From the NCBI GenBank assembly GCA_963921935.1, contig OY998179.1, forward strand, positions 61,610,222 to 61,674,221: a DNA stretch of 64,000 nt. Direction: 5' to 3'. The DNA is from Galeruca laticollis (Eukaryota > Arthropoda > Insecta > Coleoptera > Chrysomelidae). Of this stretch, positions 33,421 to 44,344 are shown one piece after another (position 1 is the stretch's first letter; each line of letters starts with the position of its first letter). Below the pieces are notes generated by a model. It did not search any database and was not told the origin of the DNA. It saw only the letters and a list, made by a program, of their open reading frames with translations. Position numbers and translations under genes: made by a program.

Positions 33421-35019
33421 TTAATCTGTATGCTCGTAAGTGCTCACTGTATCGTATTTCAAAATTCCTAAGGGTCTGACCCAAATAGACAGCATTACAT
33501 TCTGGACATTTGAGTTTATTATTATTTTTGTTTTTACATTTAACACTTTTGTACTAACGTTACTTTCTGTTTTAAAAGAAATTGTTGTATTCGTTGCTGA
33601 AGATATTATCTTTGAAATATTATTATTAGAAATATTTCCTGCATATGTGATGGTTTTATAAGTTTCAATTTCATCAGCTTGTTTAGGATATATTAGTTGT
33701 AATGCCACTTTTTCTTCTTTTTTACTAATCAGCTTATTTATCATATCTAATGGATAACCGTTAGATGTTGCTATTTGTCTAATTGTATTAATCTCTCTAT
33801 CAAAATTACATTTGTTCATAGGAACTGAAAAAGCTCTATGTATCATTGAATTATATGCTGCTAGTCTGTGTGACATAGGGTGGTTAGAATTGAATGGAAT
33901 TGTCACATCAGTCTGTGTTGGTTTTCGGTAAATTGAATAATCAAGTACATTATTAACTCTTTGAATTTTTAAATCAAGAAAATTGATTGAGCTATTTTCT
34001 TCAATTTCTAATGTAAATTTAATTTTCGGGTGTAAATTATTGATGTGGTTGAAAAATACATCTAATTGTCGTTCACTACCCATAAAACAAGCTAATATGT
34101 CATCTACATATCTATACCAAAATAAAATATTTTTCTAAATATTACTTTCAAAGATCTTTCTTTCTAAATTATCCATAAAAATGTTTGCTAAAATAGATGA
34201 TATAGGGCTTCCCATTGGTAAACCTTCATTTTGAATATATATCTTATTGTCAAAAGTGAAATAATTCTGATTAATGCATACATCAAATAAATTAAGTATA
34301 TCTGATATTATTCCTGGATTAATATTTTTATCTTCTAGTAATTTTCTTACAAGTATTAGACATTCTTTAGGAGGAATTTTAGTAAACATATTAGTTACAT
34401 CGAACGAAATGAGTTTATAGTTATCTTGCAAGTGGATTGCTTTCAACTTTTTGATTAGTTCTATTGAATTTCTAATTGAGTACTGAGATTCATATCCGTA
34501 AGTATTGAGTATATTGTTGAGCTTCTTTGCCAATATATTATTAGGAGTATTAGCATAAGAGACTACAGGTCTAATTGGTTTCGTTATTTTATGTAATTTA
34601 ATTGTTCCATATAATTGTGGACAATGAGGATTCTTATGTATGATAGACCTCTCTTCGTAATCATTTAAAAGATAATTTGAATTATTAACAATATCCCTTA
34701 CATTATTAGAAAACTTTTTTGTTGGGTCTGCTTTAAGAACTTTTACATCGCTGGATTCTATAAAGTTATATACTTTGGAATTGTAATTTTCAGTCGTGAA
34801 AATGACAGTTGTGGTCCCCTTATCAGATTTTGTAACTGTTAGGTTATTATCCTCTATCTTCTTTTTTATTGCATTTAAAACTGTAATGTCATTTTTTGTT
34901 TGACGTTTAACTTTTGAAGGTTCAATATTTTTGATTAAATTGGCAAATTTTAATTTCTCATAAAGAAAATTATTTGAATTAGATTTTAAAGCTATTTCTG
35001 ACTCTGTAGCAGTGAGCAC
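33421..35019 (-). pseudogene. Penelope 1 reverse transcriptase / GIY-YIG, one stop plus frameshift
   Basis: Two open pieces (35019-34135, 34083-33421) in the same frame, separated by a nonsense codon at about 34137-34139. Motifs in order: LYGTIKLHK, IRPVVSYANTP, YKLISFDVTNMFTKIPP (motif A Asp), NEGLPMGSPISSILANIFMD (motif B), FWYRYVDDILACF (YVDD), SINFLDLKIQR and YSIYRKPTQTDVTIP. The GIY-YIG domain that should follow is read in the wrong frame from about 33545 (NVQNVMLSIWV instead of the CPECNAVYLG seen in copy 2). The N-terminus is cut where the inverted arm begins at 35012. The reverse transcriptase core is otherwise well preserved. Confidence 0.9.
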
Positions 35020-35672
35020 TTACGAGCATACAGATTAAAACAACCAGATAAATCCCACTACGCAAAGCCTTGACACCAATCATTCATTGACACCTAACAC
35101 AGAACTAGACGTGCTGCATATTTGTGAAAAGAAACAAGAACTGGATTTCCTTGAAGAACTGGAAATTAGAAGACATTTAACAAACCCACAATACGAAGTT
35201 GTCAATGAACAGTTAAATCTAGGGAGTTCTCCACTAATAAACTGTCTTCTTAACTGATAATTGTAAAGATCAGCAGATATAGTTTTCCTGGTTTTCTATA
35301 TCATTGCACAGTTATACTGATATTAATTAGAAAAATGATATCCAGGATATTACCATAGGGCTAATAATATCTAAGCTTCAATATTTGTAATATCACATCT
35401 TCTTCTTTTTTCTATAAACATATATTAAGCCAATCACAAGTTAGGTTACTTCTTGGTCTAGCCAAAAATAACTACTAACCATCAGGTACGCATAAAATGA
35501 AATGTAACTTCTGTCATTCTGACGATGATATTGATTTATCGAAACAATTGTCAATTTTTTAGAATTTTCAATAACTTGTATTATATTGTGGAATTAACTA
35601 GAGATCTTGAGTTTCATTTAAAAACACTAATATGAGCATATTCCACGAAGTAAGGGTCGAGACAGTCAATTT
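35012..35672 (+). repeat. Inverted 3' arm of Penelope 1
   Basis: Reverse complement of 33447-32845, extended by about 45 bp at the outer end (gagcatattccacgaagtaag...), which also forms the outer end of Penelope 2 (45776). Encodes the endonuclease tail (ELDFLEELEIRRHLTNPQYE) and then the UTR. Confidence 0.85.
35509..35564 (+). ncRNA. Hammerhead ribozyme motif, Penelope 1 right end
   Basis: Same architecture as the left end: TTCTG (35509), CTGACGA (35519-35525), stem II GATA/TATC, GAAAC (35541-35545), GTC (35550-35552), AGAA (35561-35564). It faces the left ribozyme. Confidence 0.7.
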
Positions 35673-35688
35673 CAAAAGACACTATTAG
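35673..35688 (+). repeat. Target-site duplication, right, Penelope 1
   Basis: caaaagacactattag, identical to 32829-32844. Confidence 0.85.
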
Positions 35689-35882
35689 ATGTAACTAGAT
35701 TTTAATTTCAATTATTGTTAGCGGCCAGTGAATTTGAAGGTCACTGACAAGGTGTAGTAAGGTTATTAACAAATTGAGGAATCACGACTGTTTTGTAAAT
35801 ATATTATTGACGCGTCTTAACAACAAATAATGTAGTATGACTAGGTCGACGAAAAGAACATCGACTATTCATGTTTTGGTTT
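35689..35882. other. Spacer before assembly gap
   Basis: AT-rich, nothing recognised. Confidence 0.4.
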
Positions 35883-36082
35883 NNNNNNNNNNNNNNNNNN
35901 NNNNNNNNNNNNNNNNNNNNNNNNNNNNNNNNNNNNNNNNNNNNNNNNNNNNNNNNNNNNNNNNNNNNNNNNNNNNNNNNNNNNNNNNNNNNNNNNNNNN
36001 NNNNNNNNNNNNNNNNNNNNNNNNNNNNNNNNNNNNNNNNNNNNNNNNNNNNNNNNNNNNNNNNNNNNNNNNNNNNNNNNNN
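35883..36082. other. Assembly gap of exactly 200 N
   Basis: All bases undetermined. The round length suggests a placeholder, so the true gap size is unknown. It sits at the 3' edge of a LINE fragment. Confidence 1.
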
Positions 36083-36089
36083 AGCGGTC

Positions 36090-37045
36090 CATGGTACCCC
36101 CAGGGGGTGTACAATCTAACTCAAATTCTGACATTTTACTACTACTGCTACTATGTGCAGGCGAACCTCGACCAAGTCAAGCTTAAGCCAAGATTCCGGT
36201 ACTGAGGCCACTGGCGGGCCCATTGTGCCGTTCCTGCTACGTATACATCCATGAATCCAAGTCCTTCGACGGAGGACTCAATTCTCTTTAGTGGGTGCCT
36301 GCATGTGTCCTTAGGGGCCATAACAGGGATTCCGAAGATGCGCCTGCGTAGTACAGACCAATGTGGACACACTATGAGAACATGGACCGACGTTTCGTCA
36401 TCCATGCCGCAACCTCTACATAGGGAACTCTCCCCTAAACCTATGTTATGGAGGGGGGTTACTCAGACAGCAGTGTCCTGTTAGGAGTCCTGCTATCTTT
36501 CTTAACCTACTCCTTGGTAGTTCTACAGCTGCCCTAGCATGTCCATCATTCCAGCCCTTCAATAGGAGCTTGGACTGCCTTAGACCCTGTACATCATTCC
36601 AATGAGCGAGGTTTCCCAACCAAATCCTTGTCTCCTTCTTGATTGTTTGTTTTGTAAGGAACAAGGTCCGGGACCGCTAAAGGGAGCTGCCGCCCCTTCC
36701 TCAGCCAGTGCGTCCGCCCTTTCATTACGTTCAAAACCAGAGTGGGTCGACATCCATTGTAGCCGCATTACGTTCCGCGTTGCAAAATCAGCAAGGTCTG
36801 AGTTGATGGTATATCCACTCAGGGCCATGATTGTCGCCTAACTGTCAGTGTATATGCTTATGTGTCGGTCCACATAACCTCTGTCTTGGTTTATCTGCGC
36901 ACAGTCCAATTTAGCCTATACTTTAGATGCAGATACCTCCTTTCCCAAATGAACACAACCTTGTGTCTGGGTTCCTGGAGTAAATTCCAGCCCCCGCCCC
37001 GTCGCTGCAGCATGAGCCATTTGTGTACCAGACGATCCCTATAGG
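36090..37045 (-). pseudogene. LINE 3' fragment with RNase H domain
   Basis: On the minus strand, IYTDSxATIMALSGYTINSDL (36860-36760; RNase H Asp and following), LQWMSTHSGFERNERADALAEEGA (usual form W-x-P-G-H-S-G-x-x-G-N-E-x-A-D, with Pro-Gly changed to Ser-Thr) and, after a shift, LTGHCCLSNPP, SLCRGCGMDDETSVHVLIVCPHW and RRRIFG (36500-36340). This is the RNase H plus terminal Cys/His region of R1/I-type LINEs. GC content is clearly higher than in the surrounding elements. Several frame breaks (36840, 36600, 36440). Confidence 0.8.
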
Positions 37046-37575
37046 GGGTTAGAGAACGACAAGAATAAAGTAAGAAGAGTTGTAATAATTTTTATTAACG
37101 GTCTTCAACACAAACTAGCACCACCTGTATAATAAAAATTTGAAAGTATTTGTTCACCGCGAACAGTTTTCAATCTGTGTCGCGTATTCATTCTATCACC
37201 ATACATAAAAGTTACGGGCTAAGTTTGAATAATGCTCTCATTGATATTGGGTCACCCACGTTCTCTTGTGGGCAGGCTTATGTAGCACTCTAGAGTTATC
37301 AACTTGCAAGGTGTTCCCCTTATAAATATCGACTTTAGTAGTATTGAAGCACGGCAGTCAGCTATAGTCGTATATAATCGCCTAAGAGCCAAGTATCGCC
37401 CTAATCTGTCTATCTATTATAAACAGTAATCCAACAAAGAAAAAAGACAAAGATAGAGGGTTGGCTATGAAAAAAGGCACCTCTAATGTGTAAGAAATAC
37501 ACCTCATAAAAAGATAGAAAAAATGATGATAATAAAAAAAATGAATAAGCAATTTACACAAAAAAATGAAATTCC
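37046..37575. other. No gene recognised
   Basis: Moderate GC, no coding motif. 37250-37400 could be part of an LTR or 5' UTR, unsupported. Confidence 0.35.
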
Positions 37576-38019
37576 ACTAAAAACATTTAAATGTAAAATG
37601 TTGCCAAGACGAGACCATATGACTCGCACTGTGAAAAAGTTATCAGATCTCACCTACAGCCAAGCTTCTAATTCTACACGCCCTTATTCTACAAGCCCTA
37701 ACTTCACACACTCTACACCTTAGTTAAAAGGCGTGGATTGGCCATTTCGCTACCGTCGTATGAGCGTAAGGTGAAAACTTTATTCATTCTCTGTTCATTA
37801 CTTTTCTGTTATAGAATGACTCTTGTAGTAACGAAACGGGAAAGCCACGCATTTTGACTAAGGTGTTGAGTATGTGAAGTTAAGGTTTGTAGAGTTAGGA
37901 CGTGTAGAGTTATGGTGTGTAGAGTTAGAAGCTTGGATCTACATGAGATCTGATAAGTTCTTGATAGTGCGAGCCATATGGTTTCGTTTTGGCAATATTT
38001 TCCATGGAAATATTTTTGG
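37576..38019. repeat. Fold-back element with ~150-bp arms
   Basis: Left arm (37576-37755) and right arm (37835-38019) are imperfect reverse complements: gaccatatgactcgcact / agtgcgagccatatggtt; cttctaattctacacg / tgtgtagagttagaag. Both arms contain tandem degenerate units of the form ctaactctacacgcc. No ORF of note. Non-autonomous fold-back transposon or MITE inferred. Confidence 0.8.
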
Positions 38020-39021
38020 TGGGATGTAAATTACTGTTTAAAAATGTTAACAAATAAAATAGTTAGGTAATTATGTAGAAAGGATGTATTAATTACTCAG
38101 AACAACATGGTTTTGTTCTTGGAAAGCGATGGGTAATTTTCAAAGTAATTTAACGCGTGGAACTCGAACTGAGTTACATAACGTCATATAATGAGATATT
38201 TCAAGTTATATACTCAAAAAATCACATTTCCAGGTATATTCCAGACAACAGGCGCAAACTTTTTGTGGTTTTCTCTCTAGTTGCATCATTAAGTACTACA
38301 TACTAGCACTCTTTGATTTAAGAGACGCAGAGCTCAATTCTCTAAGTTATGATAATTTGGGCTTATAATTTGTACTGGGTACTTCTCCATTCACAAGCTC
38401 CAAACCAACACACTCCTAGCCTCTTGGGACAAGATCAATCAAAGATCTATGGCCGTAAGGATTACTCAAAAACTTGAAAGAGCAATTTTTGCACCAAATT
38501 CGAATTCTGTACAGAAAATTACTTCAAAAACGATTACAAATGTTTCCACGGCAACTGCGACTTTTTTGCAGACCTGCGTTATTAAGTCCAGTGTGAATAA
38601 ATTAAATTTAAAACTTTTGAATAAGTCAAAATGATTTATGAATTTTCTCGTCAACAGTTCGTCTACAAAGGTTTCATTTATTTTTTCAAAACACACCTAA
38701 TCATCGAGTCTATTTTTTTTCTTTTCATTTTGCTCACATTATTTTTATACTAATTATTTTACTTCGTGTCCATATTTGTCTATATCTTCATCAGAAGTCT
38801 GCACAGAAAATTGAATACATCCCAAAATCTATCTCTTATTGTCTCTTCTAATTAAAATTGACTTCTCATGCAATCTACCTATCAGTATAGAGTAGATGTA
38901 TCGTTCAATATCTCTAAACTGGATAAATGTTGTAGTCTCTTCGGTCTTGAGCGTTTTCTTTTGTATATATTCTATGGTCTTGGTTTTAAATGCTTAAGAA
39001 TAATATGTTATAATTTTTTCA
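38020..39021. other. No gene recognised (possible intronic sequence)
   Basis: AT-rich. If 39022-39076 is a host exon this stretch may be intron. No repeat partner found. Confidence 0.4.
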
Positions 39022-39076
39022 GTTCCAATTAAAAGAATTTCTACGGAGCCGACCACACCAGTGCACACGCCTGATA
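39022..39076 (+). CDS. Candidate host-gene internal exon (55 nt)
   Basis: A polypyrimidine tract and AG (aattttttcag, ending 39021) precede, and a consensus donor GATAG|GTGAGT follows (39077). The 55 bases read without stop in one frame as PIKRISTEPTTPVHTPD with partial codons at both ends (two bases before, AG after). Base composition is richer in GC at third positions than its surroundings and not TE-like. I do not recognise the protein; Pro/Thr-rich content suggests a linker rather than a folded domain. No neighbouring exon could be identified. Alternative: chance splice-like signals. Confidence 0.35.
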
Positions 39077-39325
39077 GGTGAGTAGTAATTTATGTCAAAA
39101 AGCAAATAAGCTGTCCCAAATTGCACTTTTATTTTTTGGGTTTTTGTTTAAATATTATTATAGAATATACATGGTTAGATTGAGTTTTCCAAGAAATTTC
39201 CGTAAGTTTAGTGGATGTTACTAATAAAAAAACTCCTCGTGCCTCATTGATTCAACGCGAGTGTTGTTAAAACCGCCGATTATAACCAAATTACAGTGAG
39301 AAATACTAGAAGCAACTCTGGTTAA
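39077..39325. other. Spacer between candidate exon and piggyBac
   Basis: No feature recognised. Ends with the TTAA target at 39322-39325. Confidence 0.4.
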
Positions 39326-39339
39326 CACGTTAAGCGCCA
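39326..39339 (+). repeat. Left TIR, piggyBac-like
   Basis: cacgttaagcgcca, matching the complement of 41937-41950 with one difference. Confidence 0.8.
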
Positions 39340-39809
39340 AGCCAAATTTATAAAATGTCGTAAACGGGCCAAGTTCATTTTTTTATAGGTATTGATGATG
39401 TGTAAATGCAATTTGAACGATTTTTCAAAATACTTGAAATTAACGAAGATATTTGAATATATTTGATGACGGGCCAATGGACCCAACGCGGTCCTGGTAC
39501 CACTCAATTGATGCCACTGGACCGTTGGTCCCGTCCCGTACATACGTTATTTCCGGTTCTCCCGTCGTCCGTCGTGATTCAAGTTAGTTAGCATAGAATT
39601 GTGCACGTGGTCGGTTCTTTTGTAATTTGATATCATGGATAAGCTGTAAAAATTGGTGAAAAGGCTGAATAATCTTGAATCGTAAGATGTTCTTATAATA
39701 ATAGTAGTACAGTTATAAAATAAACAATATTTTATAAGTTTACAAGCTTTATAATAGCAAGAATTGAATTATCTTAGGTTATGTTATGAAAAATGTTTTA
39801 TTTTAACAG

Positions 39810-41615
39810 ATGTCGTTGAGAAATAATCGCCCTCTGACGCAAAAAGAATTGGAAAAAGCTGCGGAGACGATTGATATGTCCGACGAAGAACTAGATTTGT
39901 TGTTTGGAGATCCATTATATATTCCGGATGAAAGTAGCAGCGATTCTGATGAAAGTACTACACATTACCATCCACGTCAAGACTTTTGAAACGGAAAAGA
40001 AACATTTATGAGGCAGGGCCGTCATCAGCCCAAAATGTTCTATCCGAGTTTGATAATTCTGAGATAGAAAATCAAGTGCCAACTAGTAATGCTGCAACTG
40101 ATATTGCGAAACCAGCTGTTCGAAGAACTAAAAAAAAAGTTGAACCTGAAACAGAAAAGTGGTTACCACCTGTAGGTAATCAACCTAAACTAATACCATT
40201 TGAAGGTGGTGGAGGTGTTCATCCAGATGTTGCTGGGTTACTAGCAAACTGTAGGCCTATTGATGTTTATGATAGTATTGGACCATGATTGTTAACCAGT
40301 CGAATCTTTATGCCACTCAGCAACTCATGAACAGTGATACCACTCCACAATCCCGCCTGCACGATTGGATTCCGGTAAGTGAAGCTGAAATTAGGACATT
40401 TTTTAGTCTGTTACCATGGATGGGATTAGTAAAATTGCCATCTATTAGGGACTACTGGAGCTGACAATCTATATACGACGTTACATTTGGTAAATCGAAG
40501 ATGTCTCGAAATCGATTTGAGCTCATTTTGAAAATGATTCATTTCTCTAACAGTGAAGAATGTCCCGAAAGAGACAGATTATATGAAATACAGCGTTTGG
40601 TCGATATTCTCGTACACAACTTTCAAACCTTGTACACTCCTGATGAATTAATTTGCGTAGATGAAACAATGGTTCCCTTTAGAGGACGACTTGTTATTAG
40701 ACAGTACACTAAACAAAAACGACATAAATACGGAATCAAGTTGTTCAAAATATATACTGGTCTGGGCTACACCTACAACATAAAAGTTTATGCGGGTAAA
40801 AATGCCGAACTAGAGAAAACGGTTCCTGCTGATGTTGTTATGTCATTAGCGGTTAACCTGCTGAATAAGGGTAGAACAATGGTAACTGATAATTGGTATA
40901 CCAGCCTAGACTTAGCCAATAGACTATTAGATAGTAATACACATCTAATAGGAACAATAAATCGTAAAAGAAGGGGACTGCCTAAGGACGTGGTAGCAAA
41001 GAACATAGAGATGAAGAAAGGAAATATAATAGCGAAAGAAAATAAACGTGGAATAACAGTTTTAAACTGGAAAGACCAAAGAAACGTGTTAATGATGTCC
41101 ACGAGACATTCAACAGAGCAACAAGAAGTGAGATATAGAGGAGCAACTAAGCTAAAACCAAAAATGATTTTAGATTATAATAAAGGTAAAGGAGCTGTTG
41201 ATATTTCTGATCAAATAGGTGCCTACAACAATCCTTCACGCAAATCATTAAAGTGGTACAGAAAACTAGCTTTTCAATTACTACTTACCACTGCAGTAGT
41301 AAATGCACATATTATATACAGAGAAATCCATATTGAAGATCTGTCCATAACTGATTTTAAAAAATATCTTGTAGAGTAATTGACTTGTAATCTCCAAGAT
41401 GTTCCATCTACATCAACATCAAAACATCACGTACAAAAAAACCCGGATCAAGTCATACAATGAGGCGTTTTTGTTCCAATTGTTATGAAATAATATCCCA
41501 AAGAAATGGAAGGAAAGCAGCTCAGAATAAAAAAAACAAAAAAAGTTACAACGTTCTGTGACGGATGTGTAGGAGAACCATCAATGTGTTTAGAATGTTT
41601 TAATTTGTTACATTA
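39810..41615 (+). pseudogene. piggyBac-like transposase, broken
   Basis: The acidic N-terminus starts MSLRNNRPLTQKELEKAA, with DEELDLLFGDP and IPDESSSDSDES (39810-39985). After a frameshift, a second stretch (39986-40288) reads KKVEPETEKWLPP and PFEGGGGVHPDVAG. A further break and stops precede the long 292-residue core (40501-41379) with all three catalytic Asp blocks: LICVDETMVPFRG, MVTDNWYTSLDLA and LDYNKGKGAVDISDQ. The C-terminal cysteine-rich domain (FCDGCVGEPSMCLECF, 41560-41600) is out of frame behind a stop at 41379. The catalytic core is intact, but at least three lesions prevent a complete protein. Confidence 0.9.
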
Positions 41616-41936
41616 ATATAGTATATTATCAGTATTACTTTGTTTCAGTTTTATTTTCACCGATTTGTATTTACAAAATATAAAAAATAAACACTTATTA
41701 TTCGACCACACATTTTTTTTGGCCCAGGGACCACATTTTTATGTGAACATAAATTTCGCGGCCCATTCAAAAATTATAATTCCCCTGGAACCTGACGGTC
41801 CTCTCATACCGTTAAACACATTATAACTATGGTCCAACGGTCCACACAGTCATTTAAAATGAGGTGTGTTATGACGGTTCTCACGGTCCAACAAGGTCCA
41901 ATTTCAAAAGTCATTGACGGCCCGTAGGGACCGTCA

Positions 41937-41950
41937 TGGCGTTTAACGTG
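41937..41950 (-). repeat. Right TIR, piggyBac-like
   Basis: tggcgtttaacgtg, complement of the left TIR. Confidence 0.8.
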
Positions 41951-41984
41951 TCAATACCCTTTTTTATCTAAGCCTTCGGCGAAT

Positions 41985-42345
41985 TTTTTTATCCAAACAA
42001 ATCCGCTTCGACCCAATGTGATTAGTGCTATGCAATAGCCTAAGATTATATAATATAACATTTTTTATTGTAAATAAATGTCCTTTAGAATCCTTTCAAA
42101 TCTTCAATTGGCAGTTTTCACCCGAAAGTAAATTAAGATTTTACTGTAGTGTGAAGTTTGGCCGGTATGTTTCAAACTTGGTGCAATTGATTAGGACATG
42201 CCTAACTGTTTTTGGCATAGGTCGCATAACGGAACATCCTCTCTATTACACAATTTCTCTGTTAATTTTAATTCGCGAAGATCATCTTGTTGCATTTGCT
42301 AGCTTTGTTGCCAATTGTTGTAAAAACCTTGTTCCCAAATAAACA
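41985..42345 (-). pseudogene. LINE C-terminal remnant (Cys/His tail)
   Basis: Minus strand: REDVPLCDLCQKQL, then (after a shift) HVLINCTKFETYR and a LSGENCQLKI segment, the terminal Cys-x2-Cys...His...Cys module downstream of RNase H in I/jockey-type LINEs. Only about 110 codons are left, with several stops. Confidence 0.6.
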
Positions 42346-43245
42346 TTTTCAGGTCGCTTTACAAGAACTTCGGTATAAATCCGACCAATCTGGCCAATGT
42401 AATCAGTTGTTTGAGATTAATAAGCATAATGATAATTTTACGATTTTCCATTATAATATTCGAAGCATATCAAAAAAATTGGATGAGCTGAAAGTATCAC
42501 TATCTGATATCCTGGGTTTTGATTGTATCGTTTTAACGGAAACATGGAAAATTATCGATACGAATCTATATAATATAGCATGTTACAACTTAATTTATAA
42601 TGAGGGCGATTTAAATCAAAATGATGGGCTGGTAGTGTATGTTAAATCTGTTTTCAGTTTTGAACATAGTATTATAAGTCTGGGACCAACTAAGGTTCTA
42701 AAAGTTGCAATATATATTCATCAATAATCTAGATACTTTGTTAAGGAATAATAGAGTAGGTACTGAGCGGTACTGCATATTTGTGGGTGATATCAACATA
42801 GACTTACTTGATTCAGATCATAATACAATAGATTACATTAGTACCTTGAGCGATTATGGATTTGTATCTACCATTAATAAGCCAACTAGACTGAATTCCT
42901 GCCTAGACCATCTCTTTTTATATTCAAAATCTAATAAAAATTTGGAAAATATTATTCCTTTAGTAATAAAAACTGATATAACAGATCACTACGCAATAGC
43001 ATTACAAATTATAATGGACAATAAAGAACAAAAGAAGCCATCCGAAAGAGTAACAAAGCATGTTAACTATCAAAAACTTAAGGAAACTGTTTCTAAAATA
43101 TCATGGGATTCGATAAGAAGTTGCTATGATCCAGATGATGCTCCAGAGATATTTATTTCAATAATTCAAGAAAATATTGATAAGTGCCTTTATTATAATA
43201 GACACAACCGGAAAAATACCAAGTATCTTTCTCTATTCGCATTGG
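42346..43245 (+). pseudogene. LINE D endonuclease fragment
   Basis: Two open pieces (42287-42727 and 42705-43280): FTIFHYNIRSISKKLDELK (Asn motif), FDCIVLTETWKI (Glu motif), NQNDGLVVYVKS, a deletion near 42720, YCIFVGDINIDLLDS (Asp/Asn), CLDHLFLYS and TDITDHYAIAL (Asp-His). This is an almost complete APE endonuclease of jockey type followed by linker residues. It ends where integrase sequence begins at about 43250. The loss of about 30 codons before YIFINNLD removes the Tyr motif. Confidence 0.8.
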
Positions 43246-43249
43246 CTAA

Positions 43250-44318
43250 TAGATCTGCCGTCAATGAGTCCCACGGGTGAAACACCTGCGAAAATCCTGT
43301 TTGGACGTGAAATGAGGCTTCCTTGTGATCTGGAATTTGGCTGTCGGCCTGGAGAAGATCTAGCAGCAGAAGACTATGTGATCCAATTGAGAAGAAGGCT
43401 GGACGATATTAATGAATTAGTTCGAACAAATCTTCAAGTTGCCAGCGACAGAATGAAAAGTCGGTACGACACGCAGGCCACAGAAGGCGGTTTTAAAGAA
43501 GGGGACAAAGTATGGTTACACAACCCGACGAAAAGAAAAGGATTTTCTCGAAAATTACAAAAATCCTGGGAAGGTCCATACTTAATCAAGAAAAGCATCA
43601 ATGATGTTATATATCGCATAAGCAAGATCCCCAACGGAAAACCAAAAGTAGTTCACCAAAACCGACTAGCGACATTCGAAGGAGACCATGACCTAGAGAA
43701 AGGAGTAAACCTTATTCGAGATGTGTCTGACCCTACCTTCTATGAATTTATGGGTTCGTATGGAGGTACCGGGAAAGCTAGATATGGAGTCACTTCAGAA
43801 CAACGACAAGATTTGTTCACTCTCCCGGAAGATTATTCACTGGCATACAACATCCCCGCCCGTCTCAAGAACACACGAGGGTTGGCATTCGTCTTTCGAA
43901 AGACGTTCGGGCAATTAGAAAAACTTGAAGACCAGATTCCAGCCACAGGCAAGACACTGAAACTGAAACCTACCGCGATGTGTGGGAAGCACTTCGAAAC
44001 ATCCGAGACCATGTGTTAGAATCCAGCGTGAAGAAACTGGCTATGCCTAAGATAGCGAGTAACCAGTTGGATTGGCGAGTTATCAGGAACATGGTAGAGA
44101 TTATCTTTCGAGATACCGGTGTCCAGATAATAATTTGCAGCTACAACCCCCGTTATCAATGTCCGATGAAGATGGTGCCCTGCTATTTCCATAAGATCGG
44201 AAAGTGTAGAAATTGGACCAGTTGCCGATTCAAACATCTAGTCTCGGCTACACAAAAGTTCCAGGTGGAACTGGCATTTAAGGAGGGGGTAAGGTTACGA
44301 AACAGCACACTGGTATAG
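43250..44318 (+). pseudogene. Gypsy integrase C-terminus fused to macro domain and CCCH zinc finger
   Basis: Order seen: integrase end (GETPAKILFGREMRLPCDLEFG, residues YDTQATEGGFKEGDKVWLHNP and the GPY module WEGPYLIKKSINDVIYRI), then from about 43780 an OARD1/Poa1-like macro domain (GVTSEQRQDLFTLPEDYSLAYNIPARLKNTRGLAFVFRKTFG), VWEALRNIRDHVLESSVKKLAMPKI and a CCCH finger C-x7-C-x5-C-x3-H (CYFHKIGKCRNWTSCRFKH, 44182-44240). Macro domains bind or remove ADP-ribose. A deletion and frameshift near 43963 remove the segment before PTYRDVWEAL, where the catalytic Lys of OARD1 lies, and the Gly-Cys-Gly-Leu-Asp loop is replaced by ASNQLDW, so catalysis is unlikely. The 5' part of the retrotransposon is missing. 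Confidence 0.75.
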
Positions 44319-44344
44319 TCCCTGAATCCGACTTTTTCTAAGCC

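Larger units (their letters stand above)
32845..35672. mobile_element. Penelope-like element 1 with inverted ends and 16-bp TSD
   Basis: The main reverse transcriptase frame runs on the minus strand (35019-33421). Its 3' end (endonuclease tail, 3' UTR and hammerhead motif) lies at 33447-32845, and a second copy of that same 3' segment is attached in inverted orientation at 35012-35672. The whole composite is flanked by the identical 16-mer caaaagacactattag (32829-32844 and 35673-35688), so it inserted as one unit. Confidence 0.9.
39326..41950 (+). mobile_element. piggyBac-like transposon
   Basis: Short terminal inverted repeats CACGTTAARCGCCA (39326-39339 and 41937-41950) beside TTAA at the left (39322-39325) and TCAA, a likely mutated TTAA, at the right (41951-41954). 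Both subterminal regions are crowded with GGACC/GGTCC motifs in either orientation, plausible transposase-binding sites. One transposase gene, 39810-41615, lies between. Confidence 0.85.

Noticed and set aside
35837..36205. ORFs spanning the N block on both strands
   Set aside because: They are open only because undetermined bases contain no stops.
42025..42342. 105-codon plus-strand ORF
   Set aside because: The opposite strand encodes a recognisable LINE Cys/His tail; this ORF is its shadow.
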